Position numbers and translations under genes: made by a program. This document shows, in pieces, positions 1-7,964 of a DNA stretch of 64,000 nt (position 1 is its first letter; every line of letters starts with the position of its first letter). A model generated the notes under the pieces. It made no database searches and had not been told where the DNA came from. It was given only the letters and a program-made list of their open reading frames with translations. Location of the stretch: positions 1-64,000 of the forward strand of contig JAEYRV010000025.1 of assembly GCA_023435305.1 (NCBI GenBank). Reading direction: 5' to 3'. The stretch is from Bacillota bacterium. GTDB taxonomy: Bacteria > Bacillota > Clostridia > Acetivibrionales > DTU013.

Positions 1-59
1 GGCTTGAGAAATTCCTTTATTCACTCGAGTGAATAAAGGAATTTCTCAAGCCTGACCCC
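1..59. repeat. REP-like palindrome, copy A
   Basis: Positions 1-52 form a perfect 26-bp inverted repeat (arm GGCTTGAGAAATTCCTTTAT...) followed by TGACCCCG. The same GGGGTCAGGCTTGA(G/A)AAATTCCTTTATT word recurs at 1086-1187 and 47067-47177. The left half of this copy is probably cut by the window edge, since the other copies begin with CGGGGTCA. Such palindromes resemble repeats mobilised by REP-associated tyrosine (IS200-like) transposases, but no transposase is present here; that link is inference. Confidence 0.75.
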
Positions 60-82
60 GAAAACTCGTATCATAGATAATA

Positions 83-1027
83 TCAGCCTTCAAAGGAAAT
101 GATCAGCTCATTCTTCTTATTATCAATGATATTGATCCTTTTTTCAATTTCTGTCTTTAATTCTCCAAGCCTGCCTATTGCTCCCTCAAGCTTCCCGTAA
201 ATACATTTTATCCTGTCCCGGTCATCACGTATCTTATTGCGGACATTCAGGTCCGTAAATATGTTGTCGAACCAGAAGTCTATGGCTCTTGTGCCAGAAT
301 CGACCCCAATCGGTTGAAAATCTCCGGCTATATCTATATCCTCGAGTTCCTTCTGCAAATCCTGCATTTGAGAGTTCAGCCTGTCAAACTCAGCCTGGGC
401 ATTATCTATATGGTCATACTTCGCCATATGGCTGATTATACCACTTTTAAACCATATATCATAGCTCGCCCACCCTTCTGCTTTATCAAGATATCCAATT
501 GCACGCTCAGCTGTGCGCTTTGCCCTATTCGCCGCTTCCACAGCCTCGTCAGTCTCGATTGCCTGTTTCAGAAGATGCTCCTGTTCCGCTTCAAGTTTGT
601 TGAACTCTGCGGCAACAACACTGGATATCTTGCTTTTCAACAGAGCTTCACGCCTCTTTAATTCGCTTTCTAACACATCCCTGTCTTTTATCAGGTCTGA
701 GATTCTCGGATTCAATTCACCTTTTTCTTTTCTCAGCTCATTTACTCTGTGCACAGCAGCATCGTATTCTGTTTTAGCTTCAAGCATCTCCCTGACTTCC
801 TTGTCGACTCTTCCCTCATACTTTCCAAATAACTTTAGAATAGAAGCAGAAAGAGATTCTTTCTTTATCTGATCCACATCAAGTGATTCAGCCTCGTACT
901 TTCTAAGCAGTGTGCTCACTTCCGATTCAGCCTCACTGATCCTTGAATTCAGCTTGCGAAGGCGTTCCGTCAGCACCGGCAGCATCACAAGTCTGTTTTT
1001 GATTTCAAGCAGGTTCATATTTTCCAA
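83..1027 (-). CDS. Coiled-coil protein of unknown function
   Basis: A 314-residue, highly charged, soluble protein that I do not recognise. It has no signal peptide or membrane segment. Residues about 15-185 are rich in E, K, R and L with heptad-like spacing and look like two long antiparallel helices; a less charged stretch around 190-250 contains several aromatic residues (IWFKSG, FWFDNIF), and a last helix ends the protein. A TTG at 1027 has a GGGAG box eight bases upstream, better than the ATG at 1042, which has none. The gene is alone and is bracketed by REP-like palindromes on both sides (1-59 and 1086-1187), the downstream one only about 24 bases after the stop. Could be a structural or partition-like coiled coil; function unknown. 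Confidence 0.7.
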   Translation of the reverse strand: MENMNLLEIKNRLVMLPVLTERLRKLNSRISEAESEVSTLLRKYEAESLDVDQIKKESLSASILKLFGKYEGRVDKEVREMLEAKTEYDAAVHRVNELRKEKGELNPRISDLIKDRDVLESELKRREALLKSKISSVVAAEFNKLEAEQEHLLKQAIETDEAVEAANRAKRTAERAIGYLDKAEGWASYDIWFKSGIISHMAKYDHIDNAQAEFDRLNSQMQDLQKELEDIDIAGDFQPIGVDSGTRAIDFWFDNIFTDLNVRNKIRDDRDRIKCIYGKLEGAIGRLGELKTEIEKRINIIDNKKNELIISFEG

Positions 1028-1085
1028 TAATATCACTCCCATAATAATCTACTTTACTTTATACGATTCAAAACCCATTTTGTTT

Positions 1086-1187
1086 CGGGGTCAGGCTTGA
1101 GAAATTCCTTTGAGTTTCGGGGTCAGGCTTGAGAAATTCCTTTATTATTGGAATTAATAATAAAGGAATTATTCAAGCCTGACCCCG
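1086..1187. repeat. REP-like palindrome, copy B
   Basis: A partial unit at 1086-1117 (CGGGGTCAGGCTTGAGAAAT...) is followed directly by a full inverted repeat at 1118-1187, whose arms begin CGGGGTCAGGCTTGAGAAAT and end with the complement ...AAGCCTGACCCCG. The loop is AT-rich (ATTATTGGAATTAATAAT). The arm is therefore present twice on the left and once on the right. Confidence 0.8.
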
Positions 1188-1258
1188 GATTCCGGATTCG
1201 AATATTTTTACCAGTGTTTCAGAATACTAAGAAGAAGCAAATAGGAAAGGATGATATT

Positions 1259-1477
1259 ATGCAGAACAGAAAGAAACAGGACAGCCTTTTTGTCAATAAA
1301 ATTGCAGATCCGAATGAAGTGACTGCTGTATCGGATACATCTGTAGGTAATGCGAATAAAGATCCATTCTGCGTATATGCACACAAAAGGCATGCGGCAG
1401 GCTCAATAATCGAGAATAGAAACGGTGGTCCGGAATCGGTCTGTAAGGAAGATGGAGTTTGGCACAGCAAAAGGTAG
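1259..1477 (+). CDS. Small hypothetical protein (72 aa)
   Basis: The ATG at 1259 follows an AGGAAAGG box (1243-1250) at good spacing. The frame is open further upstream, but that part runs through the REP-like repeat and is unlikely to be translated. The product is hydrophilic with no recognised domain, signal peptide or membrane segment; its sequence includes a short DPFCVYAHKRHAAG stretch. A strong intrinsic terminator follows at 1500-1537, which supports a real transcript. Function unknown. Confidence 0.5.
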   Translation: MQNRKKQDSLFVNKIADPNEVTAVSDTSVGNANKDPFCVYAHKRHAAGSIIENRNGGPESVCKEDGVWHSKR

Positions 1478-1499
1478 TCATAACTTACTGCAGCATAGC

Positions 1500-1537
1500 A
1501 AAACGCCTGCTTTATCCGATCATAAAGCAGGCGTTTT
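1500..1537 (+). terminator. Intrinsic terminator after the 72-aa gene
   Basis: A perfect 16-bp stem (AAAACGCCTGCTTTAT / ATAAAGCAGGCGTTTT) with loop CCGATC, then GTATCTCATTTTATT. It is symmetric enough to act in both directions; no minus-strand gene ends here. Confidence 0.8.
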
Positions 1538-1602
1538 GTATCTCATTTTATTATAGAGACGGCTGAAAAAAACAAGTCGGAAGAGCCATTTCACCATCAG
1601 CT

Positions 1603-1908
1603 TTACCGCATATCACATTTTGCAGCCTTTCTCCGGAATTTTTTCCAACCGCATACCGATTTTCCTGCAGAAGCAAGAGTACCGATGAACATCGCCATTA
1701 TAGCAAACCCTTGTCCAAAGCCCACGAAAAATTCAGGCAGTCCGACAGTGTGTTTTAGGATCAAAGTAATGCTGTACGTCAGCAAGCCAACTATCAAAAA
1801 CCAATTATTTTTATAATCTCTTTTCCCTTCACCATTTCCGTTCTCCATATTATCCACGCCCTCCTGCACATTGTTTTTTTCGGACATTATTTCACGTAAC
1901 CAACACAT
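1603..1908 (-). CDS. Small two-helix membrane protein
   Basis: A 101-residue protein. The start at 1908 (MCWLRE) is chosen because AGGAGG lies eight bases upstream; the frame is open further but without a site. The N-terminal 35 residues are acidic and polar, then two hydrophobic helices at about 38-56 and 62-85 (WFLIVGLLTYSITLIL and FFVGFGQGFAIMAMFIGTLA), ending in a basic tail. It is the last gene of a three-gene minus-strand operon (XRE regulator, 146-aa membrane protein, this gene) with an 17-base gap to the gene before. The arrangement matches small regulator plus membrane protein pairs common in Clostridia; the actual role is unknown. Confidence 0.7.
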   Translation of the reverse strand: MCWLREIMSEKNNVQEGVDNMENGNGEGKRDYKNNWFLIVGLLTYSITLILKHTVGLPEFFVGFGQGFAIMAMFIGTLASAGKSVCGWKKFRRKAAKCDMR

Positions 1909-1925
1909 ATATGATTCCTCCTCTT

Positions 1926-2366
1926 TTACATTGTAAAATGATAATAGATCTTCATGACGCCTCTTACCAATGAAATGAATATCAGTGCTCCCAGCAATGA
2001 GAAAAATACCTTCACATCTATGAAACCGGCTATAATAGTAGCCAATGCCAGACCCTCCATGCATATGACCATACCAAGTGCTCCTGACTTTTGCATGATC
2101 GTTTTTGTTCTCTCATCATTCTCTTCTATGTACAATTTCTTTAGCAGTTCATCCTTGCGCAGACTGCCGACATATTTTGCAAGAAAGAATACTGCCACCA
2201 GCTCTACACCTGCAAACGATCCGGTGTGAAAACCCCTGATGAAATCAGGAACAGACGGCAGATTGTCCCGATTCAATGAGAAAACAAGATATGTGATCGC
2301 AATTAGTATGGTAACTAAAGACATAAATAATGTTCTTTTCAGTATCTTTTCTTTAAACTTTTCCAT
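1926..2366 (-). CDS. DUF2178/DUF6442-like membrane protein
   Basis: A 146-residue integral membrane protein with four predicted helices: about 12-30, 47-64, 93-113 and 118-136. Between helices two and three sits a cytoplasmic loop with the motif ENDERTKTIMQKSG. An E-(R/N)DERT loop of this kind is typical of a family of small membrane proteins encoded beside XRE regulators in Firmicutes. The start at 2366 has a GGAGG box upstream and the gene begins two bases after the regulator's stop, so both are translated from one message. Role unknown; probably controlled by the adjacent repressor. Confidence 0.75.
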   Translation of the reverse strand: MEKFKEKILKRTLFMSLVTILIAITYLVFSLNRDNLPSVPDFIRGFHTGSFAGVELVAVFFLAKYVGSLRKDELLKKLYIEENDERTKTIMQKSGALGMVICMEGLALATIIAGFIDVKVFFSLLGALIFISLVRGVMKIYYHFTM

Positions 2367-2368
2367 TC

Positions 2369-2575
2369 CTATATATCCTCCACATCTGAAAAATCAAATA
2401 TCTCTTCTATAGTCAGCCCGAAATACCTTGCGATCTTATATGCCAGTACAAGTGATGCAGTATATTTGCCGCACTCCAGCGATGTTATGGTCTGTCTCGT
2501 GACTCCAACGGCAAGAGCCAGTTCTTCCTGAGATAATTTATTCTTTTTACGAAGTTCAGGTATTCGCGTTTTCAA
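2369..2575 (-). CDS. XRE-family transcriptional regulator (Cro/CI type)
   Basis: A 68-residue single-domain helix-turn-helix protein. The helix-turn-helix spans about residues 15-45 (LSQEELALAVGVTRQTITSL), with the common family ending YGLT/FGLTIEEIF. The TTG at 2575 is chosen because GGAGGG lies six bases upstream; the reading frame continues a further ten codons to 2605 without a better site. It heads an operon with two small membrane proteins. Four copies of TTGCA (TGCAAAG on the coding strand) overlie its promoter, which suggests autoregulation. Confidence 0.9.
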   Translation of the reverse strand: MKTRIPELRKKNKLSQEELALAVGVTRQTITSLECGKYTASLVLAYKIARYFGLTIEEIFDFSDVEDI

Positions 2576-2599
2576 TAGCTCCCTCCTCACAGCCCTTGT

Positions 2600-2664
2600 T
2601 TGCAATGTTCACTTTGCATTTTCAGTATAGCAAGCTTTGCATCTCTTGTCAAGCATACTTTGCA
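2600..2664 (-). promoter_or_regulatory. Promoter and repeated TGCAAAG sites of the XRE operon
   Basis: On the minus strand, TTGACA (2647-2652) and TATACT (2624-2629) are 17 bases apart, a near-consensus sigma-A promoter. Four TTGCA/TGCAA words begin at 2600, 2614, 2637 and 2660; three of them read TGCAAAG in the same orientation, two of them exactly 23 bases apart from their neighbours. They lie upstream of, within and downstream of the core promoter, as expected of repressor sites. Confidence 0.75.
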
Positions 2665-2811
2665 AAATTATTTTAATAGCACATTTTATCGAAAAAAAAT
2701 ACTTGTATACTAAAAAAGTCGAAATTATGAAGGATACTTTTTGTTTTTTGTCGAATATTTAAACATTCATTAATATGTAATCCTTAAACTGCACAAGATG
2801 GAGTTTATATC

Positions 2812-4392
2812 ATGGATATTATCAAGAATGATTATTTAAGGATAATGAAAAATCCCGATGGCATATATCTGGAGACATATAAAAGGGGTTATCTGATCCA
2901 GGATTTCAATGTGATCATCACACAAAACCCCGAAATCAGGATAACCAGCTTTATTGCCATCAGAAATGCTCTGCTCAATGCTCCCCACCCTCCGATAAAG
3001 TTCGGCCTGATAGATCAGCGGATCGTAATAGAGGTAACAGATAACGATATGAGGGCATACGTGACATTGTACGTGGATGAATCCGAGCTCTCCGAAGAAA
3101 AAAGAGCGCCTCTTGTCAGGGAGATCATCGCAAAGCTGCGGGAAAGAGGAGTCATTTTCGGCGTCAAGGCTGAAGCCTTAATGGGCAGGCTTGAAAACAA
3201 GGTGCCTGTTCTGGTTGCAGAGGGCATACCGCCTGTAAATGGCAAGGACTCTGAAATAAGGTTGTTCGAGCTGAAGGAACCAAAGCCCGACATAAAAGAG
3301 GACGGCAAGGTCGATCATTATGAATTGAATCTTATTAATAAGGTCAAGCAGGGCGATTGGCTGGGAGAGCGTACTGACCCGACCGAAGGCACGCCGGGCA
3401 GGTCGGTAAGAGGCGAGGTCGTGCATCAGCTGAAAGGCAGGCGATTCCCGCTCTTTTATGATTCAAATACAGTATACGAAGTATATAATAATGGAATATC
3501 AACACTCTATGCAAAGTTGACCGGCGCCGTGCATTATAACGGCGATAAGATCAGCGTATCAAACTATCTTGAGATCTCCAGCGATATTGACTTCAACACC
3601 GGCAACATTGATTTCGATGGTTTTCTCACTGTCAAGGGCGCCATTGCTGACAACTTTTCCGTAGCTGCCAGGGACGACATAGAGATCCTTGGGGAGTTTG
3701 GCATCGGCAGCGTCAAGGAAATTGTCAGCCGCAGCGGCAATATACTCATCAAAGGCGGTATTGCCGGCAAAAACAAAGCTGTTATCAAATCAACAAAGGA
3801 TATATATACAAAATTCATTTCCGATGCTACTGTAATCAGCGAAGGCATAGTTCATGTCGGTTTTTACTGTCTGAACAGCAACATCACAGCAAAACAGGTG
3901 ATCGTTGAATCAGGCAGGGGCAAGATAATCGGCGGTGTCATCAACGCGGAGCAAAAGGTCGAAGCCGCATATCTCGGCAATGAGAGTGAGAAACGGACAC
4001 AAATCATTGTTAAAGGCTTTAACCGCAGCAAAATGAAGAAGGATCTCGACGATCTTCAGGAATCTCTGGCGAAGGCCAAAATCGCATTGGCAAAGGCCAA
4101 ACAGGTATTTGCATTATTTACGGAAGCAATCGATTCAAGCTCAAAACAGTACCCGAGTTATGAAAAAGCAAGAGATAACTACTTTAATTGCAAGGATGAA
4201 GTCAAACGCATCGAGAACGAGTTTAAGACTCTTCAAAAGTACTTCCGTGTCAAAGGCGAGGGAGAAATAAATATAATAAAAAGAGCCTTTCCAAATACTA
4301 TGATACAAATAAAAAATGAAATAAAAGAATTGAACAGAGCATCGATCGCATCATGCTTCTTCATGCAGGACAACAGTATGAGAGAGCTATGA
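2812..4392 (+). CDS. FapA/DUF342-family protein
   Basis: A 526-residue protein of the FapA (DUF342) family. In other bacteria FapA-type proteins affect polar localisation of flagellar or signalling components; many Clostridia carry them outside flagellar loci, so the partner here is uncertain. An N-terminal domain (about 1-160) is followed by the FapA hallmark QGDWLGERTDPTEGTPGRSV near 180-200, then a right-handed beta-helix of short repeats (about 225-400; ISVSNYLEISSDIDFNTGNI and similar), then a coiled coil at about 405-480. The ATG has GGAG eight bases upstream. A GAF-domain gene follows after 27 bases and is likely co-transcribed. No flagellar gene is in view. Confidence 0.85.
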   Translation: MDIIKNDYLRIMKNPDGIYLETYKRGYLIQDFNVIITQNPEIRITSFIAIRNALLNAPHPPIKFGLIDQRIVIEVTDNDMRAYVTLYVDESELSEEKRAPLVREIIAKLRERGVIFGVKAEALMGRLENKVPVLVAEGIPPVNGKDSEIRLFELKEPKPDIKEDGKVDHYELNLINKVKQGDWLGERTDPTEGTPGRSVRGEVVHQLKGRRFPLFYDSNTVYEVYNNGISTLYAKLTGAVHYNGDKISVSNYLEISSDIDFNTGNIDFDGFLTVKGAIADNFSVAARDDIEILGEFGIGSVKEIVSRSGNILIKGGIAGKNKAVIKSTKDIYTKFISDATVISEGIVHVGFYCLNSNITAKQVIVESGRGKIIGGVINAEQKVEAAYLGNESEKRTQIIVKGFNRSKMKKDLDDLQESLAKAKIALAKAKQVFALFTEAIDSSSKQYPSYEKARDNYFNCKDEVKRIENEFKTLQKYFRVKGEGEINIIKRAFPNTMIQIKNEIKELNRASIASCFFMQDNSMREL

Positions 4393-4419
4393 CGGCAAAT
4401 TGTACCGGGAGGAGTGCTT

Positions 4420-6348
4420 ATGGGCTATAACGAAATATTGAAAAAGGTAGAGGAGCAAAAAAAAGAAAGAGAGCTTTCAGGGAAAATGTTCCGTTATTCC
4501 GGTCTTATTCTTGCTGTCGACTATTTTTCACAGAAGCTGAACTCCGAACAGATCATGAACGCGGCATTTGATTTTGTAAACGAGCTGCTGACCCTAGAGA
4601 ACTCATCTCTATACTCGTTAAAAGACTCCAGCTTTCAATTGATCAGAGAAAAGGGCAAAAGTGTCGGAATCAAAAGCATCCCCAGTATAAAAAAGCTGAA
4701 TGACCTGGCTGTCTTTCACGGAAACATCCTTACAGGCAGATCTTCGATCCTGCGCTTCTTTGATGAGGACATATACAGCACTTGCAATGTGGATATAGTC
4801 GTACCGGTCATTAACGATTCCGAACTGAGTGGTTTCATTCTCGTTCCTGAAAAAGCGTCCGGAGAATTTGATCAGAACGACCATATCATTTGTGAAGTGC
4901 TGATGAACCTTTGCAACAGCGCTATGAGAAATTATACGTCCTATAATGAATTAAAAAGCATCAACGCCAGCCTTGATGAAAAAATATTCAATCTCTTTGC
5001 CATCAACCAGTCTTCAAAGGCTCTGCTGAGCCAGTTGGACCTGGATATGCTATACAGCCTCTCGATAGATGTATTCTCTGAGCTGACACAAAGCTCCTCA
5101 ACTGGGTTTGTACTATATGATGAGAAAAGCGAGAAATATGTCCTCAGATCCTGTCGATTCATTTTTGAAAACAACAGGTCGATGAATCTCATTCTCGATA
5201 TACAGGAAAATGCTGTTATTGATCCAAACCGCATCATCATTGATTTGGCAAACCCCGATGATGAGCAATATTTCAACAATATTTTCAAAGACGGCGTCTG
5301 TGCCATATCTGCGCTGAAAGCCCGATTTGTAATACTTCTTAACAAGGACAGCCATGTTCTCGGCTTTGTGACTCTCGGCACAACGGTAACGGGGGCGGAA
5401 TACGGAAAGAACATATTCGAATTGATTGATAGTCTCGCTTCCTCTACATATATAGCAATATCAAATGCACAACACTTCAAACAGGTCGAAGAGCAGAAAA
5501 AAGTGATCCAGAGCAAGCTGGACAGGCTGATATCATTGAATACACTGGTTAAAAACATAAATAGCTCTATGAACATCGAGACCCTGATCGACATCACTAT
5601 GAAAACCCTCAGCATTTCATTCCTGGCCGAAAAATGCCTGATAGCGACATATGACAAAGAGGATTCGGGATTTGCGGTCAAAAGCAGCTATGGTATCAAG
5701 GATGGTATACTGACAATAAGAACAAACAAGAGTTGGAACAGGGTGTTAAAGGGCAGAACTGCTTTAGTGATGAACAGCGATGAGCTCAAGAAGTTCTTTG
5801 GTGATGATTTCTGTGACAGATTCGGAGAAATCACAGGTGCACTGATTTCGCCGATCTACCTGGACAGATCGGATATTGAAATGCTGGGCGTAATTATCGT
5901 ATTCGACTTTTTTGACAGTCTGATCAGTGATGAGGACAATGTCCTTACGATAGAGACGATTTCCGGCCATATCGCTCCCCTGCTCAATAGCCTGGATCTG
6001 ATCGAGGAGCAGAAAATAGTGTTGAAGCCTGACTATGCCGAGATATTCAAGAGAGATCTGAAAAACGAGATCAGGCAGGCCGGCGAATACGGGCTGGAGC
6101 TCTTTGTGATAAGGGTCAGCCATCCCGGCAGCTTCGGCTTCAACGCTCCAGACCTGACCTGCGCTTTCGGCAAGGGATTTGACAAAACCTACCCGGTTGC
6201 ATATAATGCTGTCTATATTCTGACCAACAGCAAGGATGAGGCAGAAAGCATAAAAGCCGCCAATACTCCTGGTTTGCAAAATGCAGCAATTGATATTTCA
6301 GTCCTTGGGCGGGATTTCAACAGCCTGGAGGAATTTCTGGCGCTGTAG
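4420..6348 (+). CDS. Multi-GAF-domain protein
   Basis: A 642-residue soluble protein built from three GAF-like modules, about 15-170, 195-350 and 365-535, separated by helical linkers (for example VEEQKKVIQSKLDRLISLN), plus a C-terminal alpha/beta domain of about 90 residues. No kinase, GGDEF, HD or ATPase output domain is visible, so it is probably a sensory or scaffold protein acting through binding partners. GAF modules bind small molecules such as cyclic nucleotides; the ligand cannot be told. The ATG at 4420 has GGAGG seven bases upstream; a GTG at 4414 in the same frame overlaps that site and is less likely. It follows the FapA-like gene and precedes a PH-domain protein, suggesting a membrane-associated signalling unit. 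Confidence 0.75.
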   Translation: MGYNEILKKVEEQKKERELSGKMFRYSGLILAVDYFSQKLNSEQIMNAAFDFVNELLTLENSSLYSLKDSSFQLIREKGKSVGIKSIPSIKKLNDLAVFHGNILTGRSSILRFFDEDIYSTCNVDIVVPVINDSELSGFILVPEKASGEFDQNDHIICEVLMNLCNSAMRNYTSYNELKSINASLDEKIFNLFAINQSSKALLSQLDLDMLYSLSIDVFSELTQSSSTGFVLYDEKSEKYVLRSCRFIFENNRSMNLILDIQENAVIDPNRIIIDLANPDDEQYFNNIFKDGVCAISALKARFVILLNKDSHVLGFVTLGTTVTGAEYGKNIFELIDSLASSTYIAISNAQHFKQVEEQKKVIQSKLDRLISLNTLVKNINSSMNIETLIDITMKTLSISFLAEKCLIATYDKEDSGFAVKSSYGIKDGILTIRTNKSWNRVLKGRTALVMNSDELKKFFGDDFCDRFGEITGALISPIYLDRSDIEMLGVIIVFDFFDSLISDEDNVLTIETISGHIAPLLNSLDLIEEQKIVLKPDYAEIFKRDLKNEIRQAGEYGLELFVIRVSHPGSFGFNAPDLTCAFGKGFDKTYPVAYNAVYILTNSKDEAESIKAANTPGLQNAAIDISVLGRDFNSLEEFLAL

Positions 6349-6423
6349 TGATATGGCAGCAGTCCATTGCTGAGAGGTCTTAAGCAAACTGGAAAAAAAT
6401 TATACAGTGGGGTATTATACAGA

Positions 6424-6978
6424 ATGATCAAGGACATGTTTGATCCCGATGAGAAACTGATATGGGAAGGCAAGCCTGACAGAGTGGCGTTTATGATCGG
6501 CAAGCCACTTCAATACCTGATAGTATTGATAGCGCTGGCGTTTTATCTTATCTCATCCTATAAGGCAAGTTCGATGGCAAATTCGACTGTCAGCTTTGAA
6601 AACGAGCTCATAATCGGAATCGCAGTATTTGCATTTGTTTTTGTCTTATTACCCATTTACCGTGCGTTCAACTGCAATTTTATACAATATGTCGTTACAG
6701 ACAAGTGTATTTACTTTACCTCGGGCTATACAGGAAAAGATATCAATGTACTGGGTTATACGGCGCTTAACGGCCCTGATGTAAATGCAGGCTTAATAGA
6801 TAAACTCAGAAATTGTGCATCAGTGCGCCTCAATCCGAAAGACGGCAGCGGAAATTTGAAGGTAGCCGCGAACAAAGCAGTTTTCGAACATATACCGGAT
6901 GCACTCAACGTATACAAAATGATAAAGGAAATGCCCCTGAAAAAAGGAGCATCATCAAATACAACGATCCCGGAATGA
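6424..6978 (+). CDS. Bacterial PH-domain membrane protein (DUF304-like)
   Basis: A 184-residue protein starting MIKDMFDPDEKLIWEGKPDR, the usual opening of bacterial PH-domain (YdbT/DUF304) proteins. Two membrane helices at about 28-45 and 62-80 precede a beta-rich domain of about 100 residues (YVVTDKCIYFTSGYTGKDIN). The start is not certain: an upstream TTG at 6367 keeps the frame open, but the family alignment favours the ATG at 6424, whose GTGGGG box is rather far away. It is the last gene of the cluster with the FapA-like and GAF genes. Confidence 0.75.
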   Translation: MIKDMFDPDEKLIWEGKPDRVAFMIGKPLQYLIVLIALAFYLISSYKASSMANSTVSFENELIIGIAVFAFVFVLLPIYRAFNCNFIQYVVTDKCIYFTSGYTGKDINVLGYTALNGPDVNAGLIDKLRNCASVRLNPKDGSGNLKVAANKAVFEHIPDALNVYKMIKEMPLKKGASSNTTIPE

Positions 6979-6998
6979 TATCCACATCCCGGGATCTT
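6968..6998 (+). terminator. Hairpin between convergent genes
   Basis: GATCCCGG and CCGGGATC form an eight-pair stem with a 14-base loop that includes the PH-domain gene stop codon, followed by TTCTGTTATT. The T tract is weak, so termination is only likely. Confidence 0.5.
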
Positions 6999-7024
6999 CT
7001 GTTATTCATCCGTTGTTCACACAC

Positions 7025-7957
7025 TCAGGCATGTGCTGTTTCAGGGTAAAAAAACTCTCCATTAAGTTTGACTGACTTTGACATGACATAGAATATGTAG
7101 TCCTTTGTTGTATATGGCCTGCGTGAAATCTTAATCTCATCAGTTTCGGGGGTAAAGTGAAAAATAATTTCTTCGATCCCTTCAATATTCATCGCTCCCA
7201 ATATTTGCTGATAATTCGGCTTCGTTGTACAAATTATGTCATATAAATCAAGTTGTTTTCCATTCACGCCGAAAATCACTATTGCATCAAGTGATTCAAA
7301 ATAATATAAATCCTCAGGGAACGAATTCAGACAGTGCCATTGAAGAATACCCTCAGTATTGGCTGTATCAAAGCTGTTTGAAAGCGGTACTCTTTGGTGC
7401 GACAATCTTCGTAGTATTTCGATATCATTTTTACTTGACATGCTTAGTTTACGTATATTTGTACCAACGACAGAAGATGTGTGTCTGCTGTCAGACATGG
7501 TATTACTGCCAGCAGGAGTTGTAGGCCTGATATCTGAAGGCTTGGTGTAAAAACAGGTTTCATTCGCGGTATCAAACCTGAATTTTTTGTAAAAACCCTG
7601 AGCATCAGGATTTGCAAACAAAAAAATAACATCACATATATTGCTATAATCTGCCAGCACCTTTTTCATTAATTCCTCGGCAAGTCCTCTTTTACGATAG
7701 TCAGGATGCGTCATTACAGTTCCGATCTGAAGCGCGGGAATCCTCTCAGCATCAATTATCAGGTCAATTATATTTGCCGAAACATTTGCCACTACTTTGC
7801 CATCATCCGTGTAGGAATAGCAAATATACCTGTCATTCCAGAAGCCCGTCTGATACCACTTTTCAAAGTCTGCTCCAAAAACCAGGCCCGCGAGCTCGTT
7901 AAAGCTATACCTGAGCCTTACATCATCCTTATAGTCTTTTACAAATTCCATATTCAT
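7025..7957 (-). CDS. GNAT-family N-acetyltransferase
   Basis: A 310-residue protein with an N-terminal GNAT acetyltransferase fold. The acetyl-CoA binding motif A is visible near residues 78-105 (IGTVMTHPDYRKRGLAEELM, the R-x-x-G-L/x-A pattern), followed by the NPDAQGFYKKFRF segment typical of beta-5/alpha-4. Residues about 170-300 form a second domain that may be sterol-carrier-like or a degenerate GNAT, as in Eis-type acetyltransferases; that is tentative. The ATG has GAGG five bases upstream. It starts seven bases after the stop of the GNAT/beta-lactamase fusion gene, so the two are translated as a pair. Substrate unknown. Confidence 0.8.
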   Translation of the reverse strand: MNMEFVKDYKDDVRLRYSFNELAGLVFGADFEKWYQTGFWNDRYICYSYTDDGKVVANVSANIIDLIIDAERIPALQIGTVMTHPDYRKRGLAEELMKKVLADYSNICDVIFLFANPDAQGFYKKFRFDTANETCFYTKPSDIRPTTPAGSNTMSDSRHTSSVVGTNIRKLSMSSKNDIEILRRLSHQRVPLSNSFDTANTEGILQWHCLNSFPEDLYYFESLDAIVIFGVNGKQLDLYDIICTTKPNYQQILGAMNIEGIEEIIFHFTPETDEIKISRRPYTTKDYIFYVMSKSVKLNGEFFYPETAHA

Positions 7958-7964
7958 GTTAACC

